A stretch of 64,000 bases of DNA, taken from the NCBI RefSeq assembly GCF_002878395.1, contig NC_061120.1:114145212-114209211 (forward strand), given 5' to 3'. Source of the stretch: Capsicum annuum (taxonomy: Eukaryota; Streptophyta; Magnoliopsida; Solanales; Solanaceae). The notes below the pieces were generated by a model. It was not told the origin of the DNA. It saw only the letters and a program-made list of their open reading frames with translations, and did no database searches. The position numbers and the translations under genes are program-made. Below, piece after piece: positions 36,837 to 48,870 of the stretch; position 1 is the first letter of the stretch; every line of letters starts with the position of its first letter.

Positions 36837-38304
36837 TTTTCATAACGCTCAACTTACACATCAACTTATGTAGAAGGTGGTCATTGTCAATGAAAAATGT
36901 GAGTGATATTCAAATTAGAGCAAAATAATGGCTGCTCGCTAAAATTCAAACCTAGAGTACAAGAATGTACAAATGGGGGGTTTGAAAGGTGTCACAACTA
37001 GTATTTCTTTTTGAGATTTTCTAGTATTTATATTAGGTTTCAAATAATTAGAGTTTAATCAACTAAGAGCGGATCTTGGGATTATGCCACCTTAGGGGTG
37101 ACTCACGCATAGGAGTGTGATGACTTGATGCAAATTCTAAACACTACTGACGTGGCAGGCTAGGTTTTAAGTCTTTGAGGCTAGTTTGTCAACGAAACCT
37201 CAAGGGTGTCACCAATTAACTCTCTCTAGTACCTAATGAGTGCCTTAATTAAAACCACCAAATACCTGAATTAGGCACCCATATAACTAGGATGGTTCCC
37301 TAACTATAGTCAACCTCATAATCATCCTTATGTCTAAGGTAATGAAAATTAGCAAACTAAGACCAATAATTGTCTACTATTGCATTGGTCACACACCCTT
37401 TTTTCAAGAATTATGTGGGTTCCAAATGTTCACCCAAACTTCTTTCTCAAGGATGGTTTTGGCTTTCAAGAGCTAGGGATTTTCAGCCACAAACCCATTT
37501 TTGGGTATTTGAGGCTTTCACCCACAAACCCCAACCACTTCAATGAACCCAACATAACAAAGTAGTAAATGCACAAGTAAATCATATCTCACACATAATT
37601 TCACCCTAATCTAGCATAATCCCAAGAGGAATAACTAGCTATACATAAAAATATTAAGCAAGATATAGCCAATAACCTCCATTTATTATGTTGATGAGAG
37701 AATAAGTGAATGTTTCTTCAAAATTTGAACACCCACAAATCTTCAATGAGAGTTAGCTAGTCCTTCACTGGGAAGCTATTCCAATATATTCTTTATCAAA
37801 AATTAATAAAATATTTTTTTCCTAAGAATGGTAACTAGGCACTAGAAAAAGTTTCAATAATTGGTAATTGAAAGATGATGCCAAAGGGATTGACTCAATA
37901 TGAGGACATTTAGGATCAGTTGCGTGCATTTATGTTCCTTCCCTTGGGTTGCATTTTCCGCTATGTCGTAATTGCAGGAGTTTTTAGTATTTGAGGCTAC
38001 CATAACCGCTGTTAGAACCACATGATAGAAGTTTGTTGAACTACTTGACTAACCACGATTGCGGTTCTCAGACTGTTATTGCAGTAACTGAGGCTATGTT
38101 CTACTCTAGGTTTTCAAACTACACTTCCTTCCTTCCTTTAATATTTTTCAGATCGCATCCACATATTATCATCTCATTACCTATGTGCCTGCATCATATG
38201 GATATTAGTGTATTTATTCAAAAATATGTCTCATTTACTCATTCAAAACATGGTAATGGTCACGAATGTTAAGTCTTTATGAGTGGTAAATCCACTACTC
38301 ATCA
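36837..38304 (-). repeat. E5 3' LTR
   Basis: Matches 43782-45285 through long blocks: GGGTTTGAAAGGTGTCA, GACTCACGCATAGGAGTGTG (near identical in the partner), CATAATCCCAAGAG and the end ATCCACTACTCATCA. The outer edge is uncertain by about 10 bp. It contains a GATTGCGGT/TAACCGC repeat cluster at about 37955-38095. Confidence 0.75.
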
Positions 38305-40690
38305 ACACCCACAACATAAATTCTTGTTCTCAAACAACATTACCTCATACCATGAGACAATGCACATTTATAACCAAATAAGATGACCCAATGATCACAA
38401 GGACATCAAGCTTTGTTACTACCTCAAGTATCTCTTCAAATATGGGAAAGCTATTTTCCCGACACCCCTCAATTTAAAATGCAATATTCAAGGGTGCAGA
38501 AGACATCAAAGAGCAATAATGCAACAATCACCGATACTCTAAAAGTGACTCACTTTTTCCCGCAAGTACACTATACTTCTTTTGCCTTTTTTCTTAGGAT
38601 ATGACAAAATCACCCACCTCAACTTGTTCACATGCCTCCACACAAGAAGAAAAATTACACACACCAAGCTATCAAATATACAACAATGAATTTAAGTGAA
38701 AAATCTCTCCCCCAAAAGATCTCTCTACGCTAACAAGTTTCATACCGTAGACTTGCCCCTATTTTCCATTTCCACTACAATGAAAGTAAATAGTTGGACA
38801 TCTTAAAGGACTTTTTAAGCTTGTAACATAAGTTTGGGGTAGGGTCAGATATCATTTAGGAACAATCATGGCTTATAACCTTCTTGAACGTCTACATCAC
38901 ACTTATTTATACACTATTAACTATGGGCCACTTCTTTTTTTTACAATGTCCCTACTTTATTTTCCCTATTTTAACTGTTTTCTTTCATTTTTTTGTTGCA
39001 AATTTCATGCAATTGTTTCTTTTGTTTGGTCCTTTCTTCTTCTATTCATTTTTTTAATGCTTAAGCATGTTGGCACTCAATAACAACTTCATGGCCCAAA
39101 GCTACTTCCTTAAATATTCACCACCCTAACTTAGGCTTTTAGCCTTAGGTTTCATTTTTATGTTCAAGGAGGGAATGGTCAAAATAGGGGTTAAAGTTTA
39201 AAGGATCACGAATTATAATGTGTTTGCTAAAGAATGGTCAAAGGGCTCAAAGTTGGTGACTAGGGATAGTATCTATGCACAATAGGCTTTTTAGGTAATG
39301 TGGGCTTCCAATGTCACCAAGATTGCCTAAGAGTATCTCACCAACCAAATACAATAAAAATTTAGCCTTGAGAAACTAATGGAAAATGTTCTAGATGAAA
39401 CAAGTATGCATGAGATATGGACAAATAAAATCACCGCACATGGCATGTGGTCTCTCCAAGGAGGCTCAAGTATCCCTAATGTTGGAGATAAAAATAGAGT
39501 ATCAGTCAATATCAGCAAGACAAAAACTTTAGAGTCACAAAAAGAGAAAAGGTTTTGTTACAAGATCGCTCACATACATGCACTTGATTTTTTAAAATTA
39601 TAGAACAGAGAGGGGTGTTTGCTTTGCATTTTCACCATGCAAAATTTTCTAATAAAGCAACAACCCAAGCCTTTGTCTCCCATTTTGGCTTAATATGGGA
39701 AAACCAACTATATGGATACTCAGACTTCCCCAGTGGCTTGCATGTAATTCAAAACCATAATACCACAAGTGCTTAGACTTTCCTTACATTTGTGATCTCG
39801 GTTCTATGGGTACTCAGATATCCCCTACATCCATGGATCAAAACTCTAATCACGATGCTTTTCTCTTTAGAATTTTGTCACGCAATCTATTATAGGGAAA
39901 ATCTCCATCAAGAATCACCATATTTAAAATAAAACTAAAGTAAAATAGAAACTTTAAAATAAAATCAAATGACTAATCTATGAAAATATGGGCACCATCC
40001 AAGTGCACTAATGTAGCATCCCAACATAAAAAATAAGACATCATCCAGAATGTCATCAAAACAGCATAAGAATCATCTAGAAATACATCAAAACAACAAA
40101 ACTCAAGGGATAGGAACCCCTAACTAAAAAGATCTTAGTGTCCCCACTGTATAATTTACAAAGCATTAAAAATAGAGATAATAGTCTTCCCTGAAGTTGC
40201 ATCAGCAGATGCTCTCACCTGCTGACTCTGCATCCTCACCACCAGCATCTACATTAGGCCACTCAGTAGTAGCCTCATCATCACTCCTAACTGTAGGGGA
40301 AGGAAGCTTGACACAGGGTTTCATGACCTTTCACAGACCCTTCATCCCTTTCCACATTTTGTGGAAAAATTTATCTCTCTACTAATATCTGTTCACCATC
40401 TTTTCATGTGACTCCTTGAGGTCCCTATGCAATTTTGCCAAATATGAATGTGCTTTCTCCAATATGCAAATTATGTCTCTCTTCTTCTTCTTCTCCTCTT
40501 GGTATACTTCATAATCTGATCGATCTATATATGAGTGGCGGGTAGTGGAGGACTCTCACGGTCCATGAGAAAATATTGAAACCATCTCCTTAATGACCCT
40601 AATGTCCACACCCATTTCCTCTAGAGGTTTAACAGTGGATGGGTTTCATGACTGTAACTTCTCAGCCATTCATTTGCCTAATTTAATTTT
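38305..40690. other. E5 internal noncoding stretch
   Basis: 3' part of E5 on its strand. No coding domain recognised. Two short repeated words, GGATACTCAGACTTCCCC near 39716 and GGGTACTCAGATATCCCC near 39808, recur in diverged form near 41930. Open frames here lack any conserved motif and are not called. Confidence 0.45.
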
Positions 40691-41350
40691 TCTCTTCTTA
40701 CTCTAACCAAATTCTCCCCCACCTTAGATATTGAGTGGAATGATGTAGGCACTTGGGTGTACCTAGGTGTCTGTAGCATATTCCTCTACTTCTGCCCTCC
40801 TACAAAGATCAGTTAAAAGTGATTGAAAAAAAAGAAGTGTACCCCCAGATTCTTGAAATGTCTCCATTCAGAAATCACAATTTTGCCCACGTTTAGAGTA
40901 ATGCCAGATAGTATACAAGCCATTATCCTACTCGCTAGTCTCTGATGGTAGTTATTTGTGTGCATAATGATACCTTGCTGCAAATGATAGTCAACCACAT
41001 CCTGACCTCTGCTACGAAGTAATTCATAGAGATACCCCGTTCATGGGATTCCAGGTAACTTCTTTGCTAGGTCATAATATGTTGGCCATCCAAGCCCCTG
41101 GCTCAAAAGATTTTTTCTTGGAACTAAGCCATATTTACATATGGGAGACCATATAATTCAATGGTCCACTCTACTCTGAAATGAACTTCTTTTCCTTGAA
41201 TTGTCATTGTCGAGTTTATGAGAAATACTACGCTAAGGTTAGCATAGAACTCCCGCACCCATTTCTCATTAGCATAGTAGGGGTTGAGGAAAAAGCATAT
41301 CCATCTGGTAGCCGTAAGTCTGGCATGGAATCTTTAGAATTTCTTCTCTA
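40690..41350 (-). pseudogene. Transposase_32-like (PF20167-type) domain pseudogene, copy 2 (in E5)
   Basis: Minus-strand fragments in family order: ATRWICFFLNPYYANEKWVR then EFYANL (about 41240-41330), TMTIQGKEVHF, ELYGLPYV, then after several stops RLASRIMACILSG, ITLNVGKIVISEW (40813-40998), and CRRAEV. The last pieces match the family text LNVGRQIISEWK and LCKRAGV. The role of this domain is unknown; it is widespread in plant retroelement-derived repeats. It is broken by at least three stops and a frame change. It lies in the same orientation as the E5 LTRs, so it may be E5's own gene. Confidence 0.7.
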
Positions 41351-43030
41351 CATTTTCTAAGAAATTACCTATTACGAGAGTAACTTGGTCAATGAGAGGT
41401 CAGAGTAGTAGAGAATATGACATTTTGGAGCCATGAAGTGAATTTGGCCACAGTCTTCCTTTTTTGTGGCTAAGTACCTATAATCAAGGTAATTCTAACA
41501 ATCATTAGCATTTTTATACCCAAATCCTACTAGATTAATCAAAAAAACTCATATGTCAATGTTATAGTAAGTTTTGGGGTAAGGAATGAGCATGCAAGAC
41601 TTTTGGACAAGCTAAAAACTATTCTCAATTATGGAAATCGCAGACCATTCATTGTGATCATAGAAAATTAACCACATTTTTAGTTCCACGATTGCGGTCC
41701 CAATGATCGCGATTGTCTTAACTAAGACCATAGCATCACCAAAATATCATATTTTTAACCCCGAAGTGAGGCCCTATTCATAAATAAATCATTATGTTCA
41801 TGAGACTTAAACCCTAAATGCTAGATTATGCCCTCAAAATATAAAGACATAAACATGAAATCCATTGGGGCATTAAATGAAACACATGGTGTACACATTA
41901 ATTCTATCATTTTTATGCCAAAATTTGGGTACTCAAGACTTCCCCGATAATGTGTACCCCAACTAAAATAGCTAACTGCAAAAATAACCTTACACAAACA
42001 TGGATTTAGCATTGAAAACTCTATTATTTTCCTAATCCTAAAAATAGGTTTCAAGGCTAAATTAAGCATAAGAACGAAGGAGTTGAGAGAACATACCCAA
42101 TTGGAGGATAAGAATGAGTTGAAATGCACACTTGTATACTCACACATGGATAAATTTTAGGGAAGTTTTAAAGGGTGAGTGGGGAAAAAGTTGCAGGCCT
42201 ATGGTCTTTTAAAATTGCATTGGCCTTGATTGTGGTCCTATTTTGCAATCATGGACGCTCGGCTAATGTGATTGCGGTAATTGAGACCGCTCTGTATGTC
42301 TTCTGCACTCCCTTGTTCAGTTTGAAAAATGATTATTTCACACTTTTTTTTTTCAATTTCAATTAACACTCCTCTTAGTACCACAACTTCATAGATTATG
42401 CATAAATAAGAATGAACTCTACTCTACCATGCATAAATAAAAAGACACGTGCCACTTTCATGGCGTTATGAGTTGCTTCTCATCTTTGGTGACTAGAAAC
42501 CATCCAAAACCTTCCAAACTATCACTTTTGTTTCCATTGAGAATATTTAAATCTCTATCACAACTTTCGCTCTCTATGATTTGAGCGGCAGAGGGACAGA
42601 TGATTTAGATCTTCTAAGAGGAAATGTTATAGGGATAAAGGCATGACAATAGAACATCTATCTCGACAATTTGAAGACACAATTCTTTTACCAAAATTCA
42701 CATTTAATTTCTAATTTATCTCCTTGGTTAATGGTGGGAATATTACAAGGCCACTAGTTGTACATCGGAAGTTGAGCTCTTTGGCCTTCAAGCGTGAGGC
42801 TCACATGTGCTTCTTTGGAATAACAAACTCCAAAATGTAGAGGCATTGCTCCTTCTCCCCATGAACCTTTATTTCTTAGGTAGATGAACTTTCCTCATAT
42901 TGTCTAAGCATAATGTTGAAAAATGGTTCGAATGAGGCCTATAACTTATTTTTGAAGATGCATCCTTGTTATCATCATCGCCTTGAACTGGGCTAGAGTG
43001 ATCATAATAGATTTTCTTGGTTTTTTCTTT
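41351..43030. other. E5 internal stretch with an LTR-like remnant
   Basis: No coding domain. The words CACGATTGCGGTCC and GATCGCGATTG (about 41690-41720), and GATTGTGGTCC, CAATCATGG and GATTGCGGTAATTGAGACCGC (about 42225-42290, given in parts), resemble the repeat cluster of the E5 LTRs. A second Tat-type LTR fragment may therefore lie inside E5. Confidence 0.4.
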
Positions 43031-43039
43031 TTACTCTAG

Positions 43040-43660
43040 CACCATTTCCTTGACATTGGCATCTTCAATAGCATTTGGTTTGGTTGGTTGGGAAATAACT
43101 ATAGATTATTCACCGCAAAGTGCATCATTGACTACATAGCTTGGTTTCTCTACTTGATTCAACTTCTCTTAAGAAGTGGTTAAGGTGATGGTATTTACAA
43201 TATTTTTTCCTTGACATTTCTTCTAACTTGGCAATATCCCTTCCAAATGCCTCATTACCTTGATATATATCATTCACATTGTCCTCTATTGTAGTTACCT
43301 GATCCAAAATTGTTTAGGGCATTGCTTTAAAACTATTGGACCCTTCATGTTGTTCTTCCCTTATCGTATCATGATACCTATCAAAAAATAACTAGTGATT
43401 GGGTTGGCACAGTTAAGCGAGGGAGCAAATGGACAATCACTCCATTGTCCATCTCGACCACTACAAAAAGAACAATTATACTCCCAATAACTTTGAGATA
43501 GTGCTTCCATCTCTCCCCAAGGAGAATATCTATAATCTTGCCTAAAGTCGGGTCCATCAGAATATGGACATGGATCATCAAGATAGGATTTCCAACTACC
43601 AAAGTCATATTTATCACAAGATGTCATGGAGTAAAGAAAACAAAAACAAAATTTTACCAA
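43040..43660 (-). pseudogene. E5 first ORF: gag-like, unrecognised, Cys-containing
   Basis: First coding-looking stretch downstream of the E5 primer site. The likely functional start is the inner Met at about 43627 (MTSCDKYDFGSWKSYLDDPC), which begins a segment rich in Asp, Tyr, Trp and Ser. Then YSDGPDFRQDYRYSPWGEME, and CSFCSGRDGQWSDCP, a CX2C pair with a third Cys after eight residues. After a frame change, DQVTTIEDNVNDIYQG and RDIAKLEEM (43125-43307) look like the coiled segment seen after gag in Athila/Tat elements. I do not recognise the N-terminal part. Position and composition suggest a gag-region protein. An overlapping open frame (43381-43617) is a shadow. Confidence 0.5.
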
Positions 43661-43755
43661 ACAAAATGAACAAAAGAAAATTACAAGCGCTTATTTACAA
43701 GTTTGAATTTAAGCAAGTAAGCTAAAATTCCAAACTAACTTAATACCCTAAATTA

Positions 43756-43781
43756 TTCCCCGGCAACGAAGCTATTTTTTA
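43756..43781 (-). other. E5 primer binding site
   Basis: On the minus strand TAGCTTCGTTGCCGGGGAAT follows the LTR end. The GTTGCCGGGGA core is the hallmark of Tat/Athila primer sites. The usual TTTTTGGCGCC half is decayed. Confidence 0.7.
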
Positions 43782-45285
43782 GAACCCTCAACTTGCTCAT
43801 CAATTTAAGTGCAAGGCAATCATTGTTAATATAATAACGCAACAAAAGTTGTGGTAGAATCCACGAGGAACAATGTGAGTGGCAATCAAATTAGCGTGAA
43901 ATACTACTCACTAAAATTTAAACCTCGTGTACAAGAACGTAAAAATGGAGGGTTTGAAAGGTGTCAGAATAAGAATTTCTTTTTGGTATTTTCAATTATT
44001 AATTCAGGGTTTTGAATAATTAGTCTTTAATCAACTATGAGCAGATATTTGGATTATGCCTCCTTAAGGGTGACTCATGCATAGGAGTGTGATGACTTGA
44101 TGAAAATTCTAAATGTTAGTGATGTGGTAGGATTGGTTGGAGGTCCTTGAGGCTAGGCTGTCAACAAAACCTCAAGGGTGTCACTTATTGATCCTTTTGA
44201 GTACCTAACTAGTGCATCAATTGAAACCATCAAATAACTAAATTAGGAACCCCTATTTCTAGGATGGTGCCCTAAGTATAGTCAACCTTATAATAACCCT
44301 TATGTATAAGGTAGTTAAAATTAGAAAACTAAACCCAATAATTGTTTAATATTGTCTTGGTTCCCACAAAACTTTTTCATGTATGATGTGTGTTCCAAAT
44401 GTTCACTCAAACCCATCTCAATGATGGTTTATGCTTTTAAGAGATTGGGATTTTCACCCAAAAACACATTTTTTGGTTTTTGAGGCTTTCACCCATAAAT
44501 CCTAACCACTTTAATCAAACAATAATAGAACCCAACATCACAAAATAGAAATGTATGAGTAAATTACATCCACACATAATTGCACCCTAATCTAGCATAA
44601 TCCCAAGAGCAAGAACTAGCTATACATAAAAATAGTAAGCAAGGTATAACCATTAACGTCCAATGATTATATTTATGAGAGACTAAGTAAATGTTACTTC
44701 AAACATTGAAAACCAACAAATCATCAATGAGAGCTAGCTAATCCTTCACTTGAAATCTCCTCTAATGTATTCTTCACCCAAAATTAACACAATATTTTGT
44801 TCTCCAAATATTTGAACTACGAACTAGAAAAAGTTTCAATAATTGGGAATTTAAAGATGATGTAAAAGGGATAGGGTTTGAGTCTATATGAGGACATTTT
44901 TGTTCAACAACGTGCATTTGCGTTTCTGCCCTTGGGTTGCTTTTTTTGCTAGGCCACGATCGCAGGAGTTGTTCCATTTATGGCTATTACAACTGCGGTC
45001 AGAACCACCTAATCATGGTATACTAACCTGCTTGACTTTCTGTGATCATGCTCCTCAGACCGAGACATGATAGCTGAGGCTATGTTATGCTCTAGGTCTA
45101 AAAAATATACATGTTTCCTTCTTTTGATTTTTTAGCTCACATCGACATATTATAATCCTAGTACCTATGTGCCTGCATAATATGGATATTAGTCAATTTA
45201 TTCATAAATATGTCTCATTTACTAATTCAAAACAAAGTAACATGCACAAATGTTAAATGCGTATGAGTGGAAAATCCACCTATCA
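43782..45285 (-). repeat. E5 5' LTR
   Basis: Partner of 36837-38304. It ends CCACCTATCA at 45285, that is a TGATAGGTGG start on the minus strand. A repeat cluster with CCACGATCGCAGG and ACTGCGGTCAG lies at about 44955-45075. Confidence 0.75.
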
Positions 45286-45290
45286 TTATT

Positions 45291-46074
45291 GGGGCAACTC
45301 AATATTGCCTATATACTTGTGTAACTGTGATATGGTTGACATATTTGATTGATTTATGGTTTGTTTATTTGGAGGTAGTCCTAGTCTTGACATAAGTTAT
45401 TCTCCCAGTTAACTTATATTAATTTAATCCTTGGGTGTTATTGGATAAGGTTAAGTTCCATAAACTTGAAATAAGGCAACTTGGTAGGTGTCCATAGTTA
45501 TAATTGCAACATGTGTATGGTTAGTGGATTATTGGTTATTTGGTTGAGACCACGACAGTGGGGTGTTATTGACCTGTTATTTAAATTCACATAGATTTTA
45601 GTTAATGTAAGGATACTAAGGTATTGATATATAACTGGATTAGTGAAACAAGGTCAAATATTACAAAAGAGTCAAAAATAACAAATAGTTAAGGGTTATA
45701 AACCATTGGGGATCGAGTAGTGTTGGACGCTTAAATAATTATTGAATGAGGTCATACTTGATGATATAATGGATATATGTTGATTAGGTTTGAACATGGT
45801 TAGGTAAAATTGTTCTCAATGATAAGGCTAGTAAAATCCAACAGTGTTAAGGGATCATTTTAATGGAATGACTTTGAGTAAAAAAATCTAAAGCAACATA
45901 TTTCTTTTTGGATGTTTGTGTGATTTGATTTGGGTCATCTGATGATACTTACTACTACATTTTTTTCTACTAATACTCTTTCTATATCCTTTTATTGGGT
46001 GTAGTATGGTTGAGGATCAGTAGGAGTTTAATACTTGACACACTAAAGATATCCAGAAGCTTTTATTATTGTTC
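45291..46074 (+). repeat. E4 LTR copy 2, second part
   Basis: Continues the LTR interrupted by E5. ACTTGTGTAACTG, GGTAGTCCTAGTC, GGATAAGGTTAAG and GGATCATTTTAATGGAA match the first copy in order. It ends at 46074, short of the full LTR, where a different LTR begins. Confidence 0.65.
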
Positions 46075-46770
46075 TGTAATACCCTATATATTTCTAAGCT
46101 TGAAAATGAACCGTTGTTCCTACACATAAAACCTCCTATCCAATGATTCATATTTGATTACATGAATAAGGATGATTATCCTAGTGATAATAGAGCTTAT
46201 GATGTATTAAGAAGGTTCATAAGACTCACTTAGAGTAAGCCAAGCTAAGAACTTTTGAATCCACCAAGTTTACGTGTGTGATTTCATATATCTCACCTTT
46301 CAATGAGAATAACTTGGTATATAGGTGGTATTATAGAAGATTTATACCCTCCAAATTATATAGAACTGAATAAGCTTTTCGTCGATACCAAATTCTCCTA
46401 AAACGGACATCCGGGGAAGAAGTTATGGCAATTTAAAGTTTCAGTAGTGTCATTTCAGTGAGTGGCATGCCGTGCCATAAGCCAAAATGACCTTCGTCAA
46501 TTTCCAGTGTCTCTCCATGATTCTAGCATGACGCGGTGAGTTTCCTGGACATAAACATGTGGAAACGCGATGTCTCTATGTCGCGCCGAGGCCCCAAATC
46601 AGGTAATTTTCATAGAAATTAAGTGACGCATCTAGAGGGGTATTTGGGTCATCTTTCCCCCCGTATATAAGTCCCAAACATGGGATTGAGGCCCCAAATC
46701 AGCTCTTTACATTACTTTTATTAAAATTCTGTCAATAACAACCAAGAACAAGTCTTGGGTTCAATTGGGG
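46075..46770 (+). repeat. E10: 5' part of a gypsy LTR (truncated)
   Basis: Starts TGTAATACCCTATATATTTC, the TGTAATACCC opening usual for gypsy LTRs in this family group. It contains a CpG-rich cluster (46480-46630: GACGCGGTGAG, AAACGCGATGTC, ATGTCGCGCCGAGG) and then a TATA box. It stops where copia B coding sequence begins, near 46770. No other part of this element was found. Confidence 0.6.
46664..46670 (+). promoter_or_regulatory. TATA box in E10 LTR
   Basis: TATATAA in the context CCCCGTATATAAGTCCC, a textbook plant TATA context just downstream of the CpG-rich cluster. It faces the copia B remnant about 100 bp away. Activity is inferred only. Confidence 0.6.
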
Positions 46771-48870
46771 CCTATATATTGAACAAAGTGCTATATAAAT
46801 CAGTATCTTTTACTCCTTATGAAATATGGGCTGCTAATAAACCAAACTTTAATGATCTATGACCTTGGGGTTGTGCTGCATATATTAAAGATCATTTTAG
46901 TAAGTTTGGAAAACTAAGTCAAAAAGGAAAGAAACGTATCTTTATAAGATGCTCTGAACACTCTAAAATATATGTGTTCATTGATGAATTGGAAGATTAA
47001 GTACTATTAAAATTGAATCACGAGATGTCACATTCTTGGAAAACGATTTTTCAAAAAGGGTTGAAATAAAGAAAAATGAGCCTCTTTAAGAAATTCTGAA
47101 TTCAGATGATCAAATAATGTCGTCGAACATGCTTGATAATTCAATGGAACAAGAAATAATTCTTGGTCCAAGTGGGAGTTGTGAATCCCAAAATCCCATT
47201 GAATAATCTGAACTTTAATTATGTAAGAGTACAAAAAAAGGTGTGCCTAAATGATCTTATGAGATTAATGATTATTTCTTCCTGGTATCTCCCACAGAAT
47301 TGGATGGACCTAATTTTACGACTGAGGCTTTATCGTGTCCTAAAAACATGAATGGATAATAGCGATGAAAGAAGAATTAAAGTCCATGAAAAGCAATAAA
47401 GTTTGGGATCTAGTTGGCCTTCCTTCTGGCTGTAAAGCTATTTGGAACAAATGGAATTTCAAAGTTAAATGCAAATCAGATGGGTCAATTGAAAGGCACA
47501 ATGCACGACTGATGGAAAATGTTTTACTCCAGAAGCTGGAATAGATTATGAGGAAAATTTTTCACCAGCTGTGAAATTTACCTCAATTCGATTTCTTTTA
47601 TCTATAGTTGCACATTTAGATTTAGAATTACATCAAATGGATATGAAGACCATTTTTCTCAATGGAGAACTAAATAAGGAAATCTATATGGAACAACCTG
47701 TAGGTTTCATTGTTAAAGGCCAAGAAAAGAAGGTTTGTAAATTAAACAGATCAATATATGGCCTTAAGCAGTGTTCAAGGCAGTGGTACTTGTGAATTCA
47801 TAAGAAAGTGATTTAATTTGATTTAACCATGATCAATGAAGACCATTGCATCTATGTGAAAAAGTCCAATGAAATATTTATGATTCCTTCGCTTTACGTG
47901 GATGATATTTTATTAGCTGAAAATAATTTAGAGTATGTAAAAAATTGTTAAGTCAAGGTTTTCAAACTCATTTGACATGAATGATATGAGTGAAGCAAAC
48001 TTTATATTGGGTTTTAAATTCCAAAGAGACCGTTCCAAGAAAATTTTAAGTCTATCTTAAGAAACATACATAATGAAAATTTTGGAATGTTTTTGAATGA
48101 ATAGTTACAAATCCATGGATAATCCTATAGCAAGAGGTGAAACTTTAAACCTTGAAATGTGTCCCAAGACTGAAAAAGAAAAAAAAGACATATCTCAAGT
48201 ACCATATTCAAGTGCAGTTGGGAGTTCGATGTATGCTATGATGTGTACTCGTACAAACAATTACTATACCGTAGGTCCGGTTAGCAGAAATCAATCAAGT
48301 CCTAGAATAAATCATTGGGATGTAGTACAGAGAATTTTTCGATACGTAAAGGACACTGTTGATATTCACTACGCTATAGTTGATCTGATTTATCTATAAA
48401 AGGTCATATAGATGTAGATTGGTCTGATGACCAGTATGATAGAAAATCAACTCTTGGTTATGCCTCCTTGCTAAACGGTGGTGAAATTTCATGGAAAATC
48501 ACGAAAAAAAATTGCGTAGCCTTGTCAACTATGGAATTTGAATTTGTAGCTTGTGCATCTGTAGTACAGGAAGTTGTTTGGATGAAAAGATTCTTTGACC
48601 ATTTGAACATTGGAAAGAATTATAAAGGTCCTATGATTTTATATTATGACAGTCAAGTGGATATCGCATGTATGAAGGATCCTAAATATCATCGCTAAAC
48701 CAAGCACATTGATATTAAGTATAACTTTATAAGAGACATAGTAGCAGGTGGAGAAATAAATTTAAAATACATCCCTTCATGAGAAATGATAGTTGATCCC
48801 TTTACTAAGGCGATATGTAGAGACTTATTTGAGAAACATGTTATGGATCTAGGATTATGTAGGATATGAT
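46771..48870 (+). pseudogene. Copia B: integrase tail, RT and RNase H (TNT1-94 type), 5' truncated
   Basis: Begins inside the integrase C-terminal region: ILNKVLYKSVSFTPYEIW, then PWGCAAYIKDHFSKFGKLSQ, GKKRIFIRCSEHSK and YVFIDE. RT follows: SNKVWDLVGLPSG (about 47390), PAVKFTSIRFLLSIVAHLDL (47571 on), LNGELNKEIYMEQPVGF, RSIYGLKQCSRQWYL, and an intact YVDDILLAENN box near 47900. RNase H reads STLGYASLLNGGEISW, then ALSTMEFEFVACASVVQE (48468-48698), YYDSQVDIACMKDPKYHR and TKHIDIKYNFIRD. The end near 48870 reads DPFTKAICRDLFEKHVMDLG. Stops and frame changes break it. Gag, protease and the integrase core are absent. Confidence 0.88.

Larger units (their letters stand above)
36837..45285 (-). mobile_element. 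E5: Tat/Athila-like Ty3/gypsy element, decayed
   Basis: Two homologous LTRs in direct orientation (about 36837-38304 and 43782-45285) flank 5.5 kb. On the minus strand the LTR starts TGATGAGTAGTGG (or TGATAGGTGG in the other copy). The primer-site text after the 5' LTR includes TCGTTGCCGGGGAAT, as in Tat/Athila elements (TTTTTGGCGCCGTTGCCGGGGA family). Flanks TTATT (45286-45290) and GTATT (36832-36836) are a possible imperfect target-site duplication. It sits inside the second E4 LTR. No RT or integrase was recognised, so it may be non-autonomous or rebuilt by insertions. Confidence 0.7.

Noticed and set aside
41821..42147. 108-codon minus-strand frame as a membrane protein gene
   Set aside because: Hydrophobic by composition but without a motif; it lies in an LTR-like remnant within E5.
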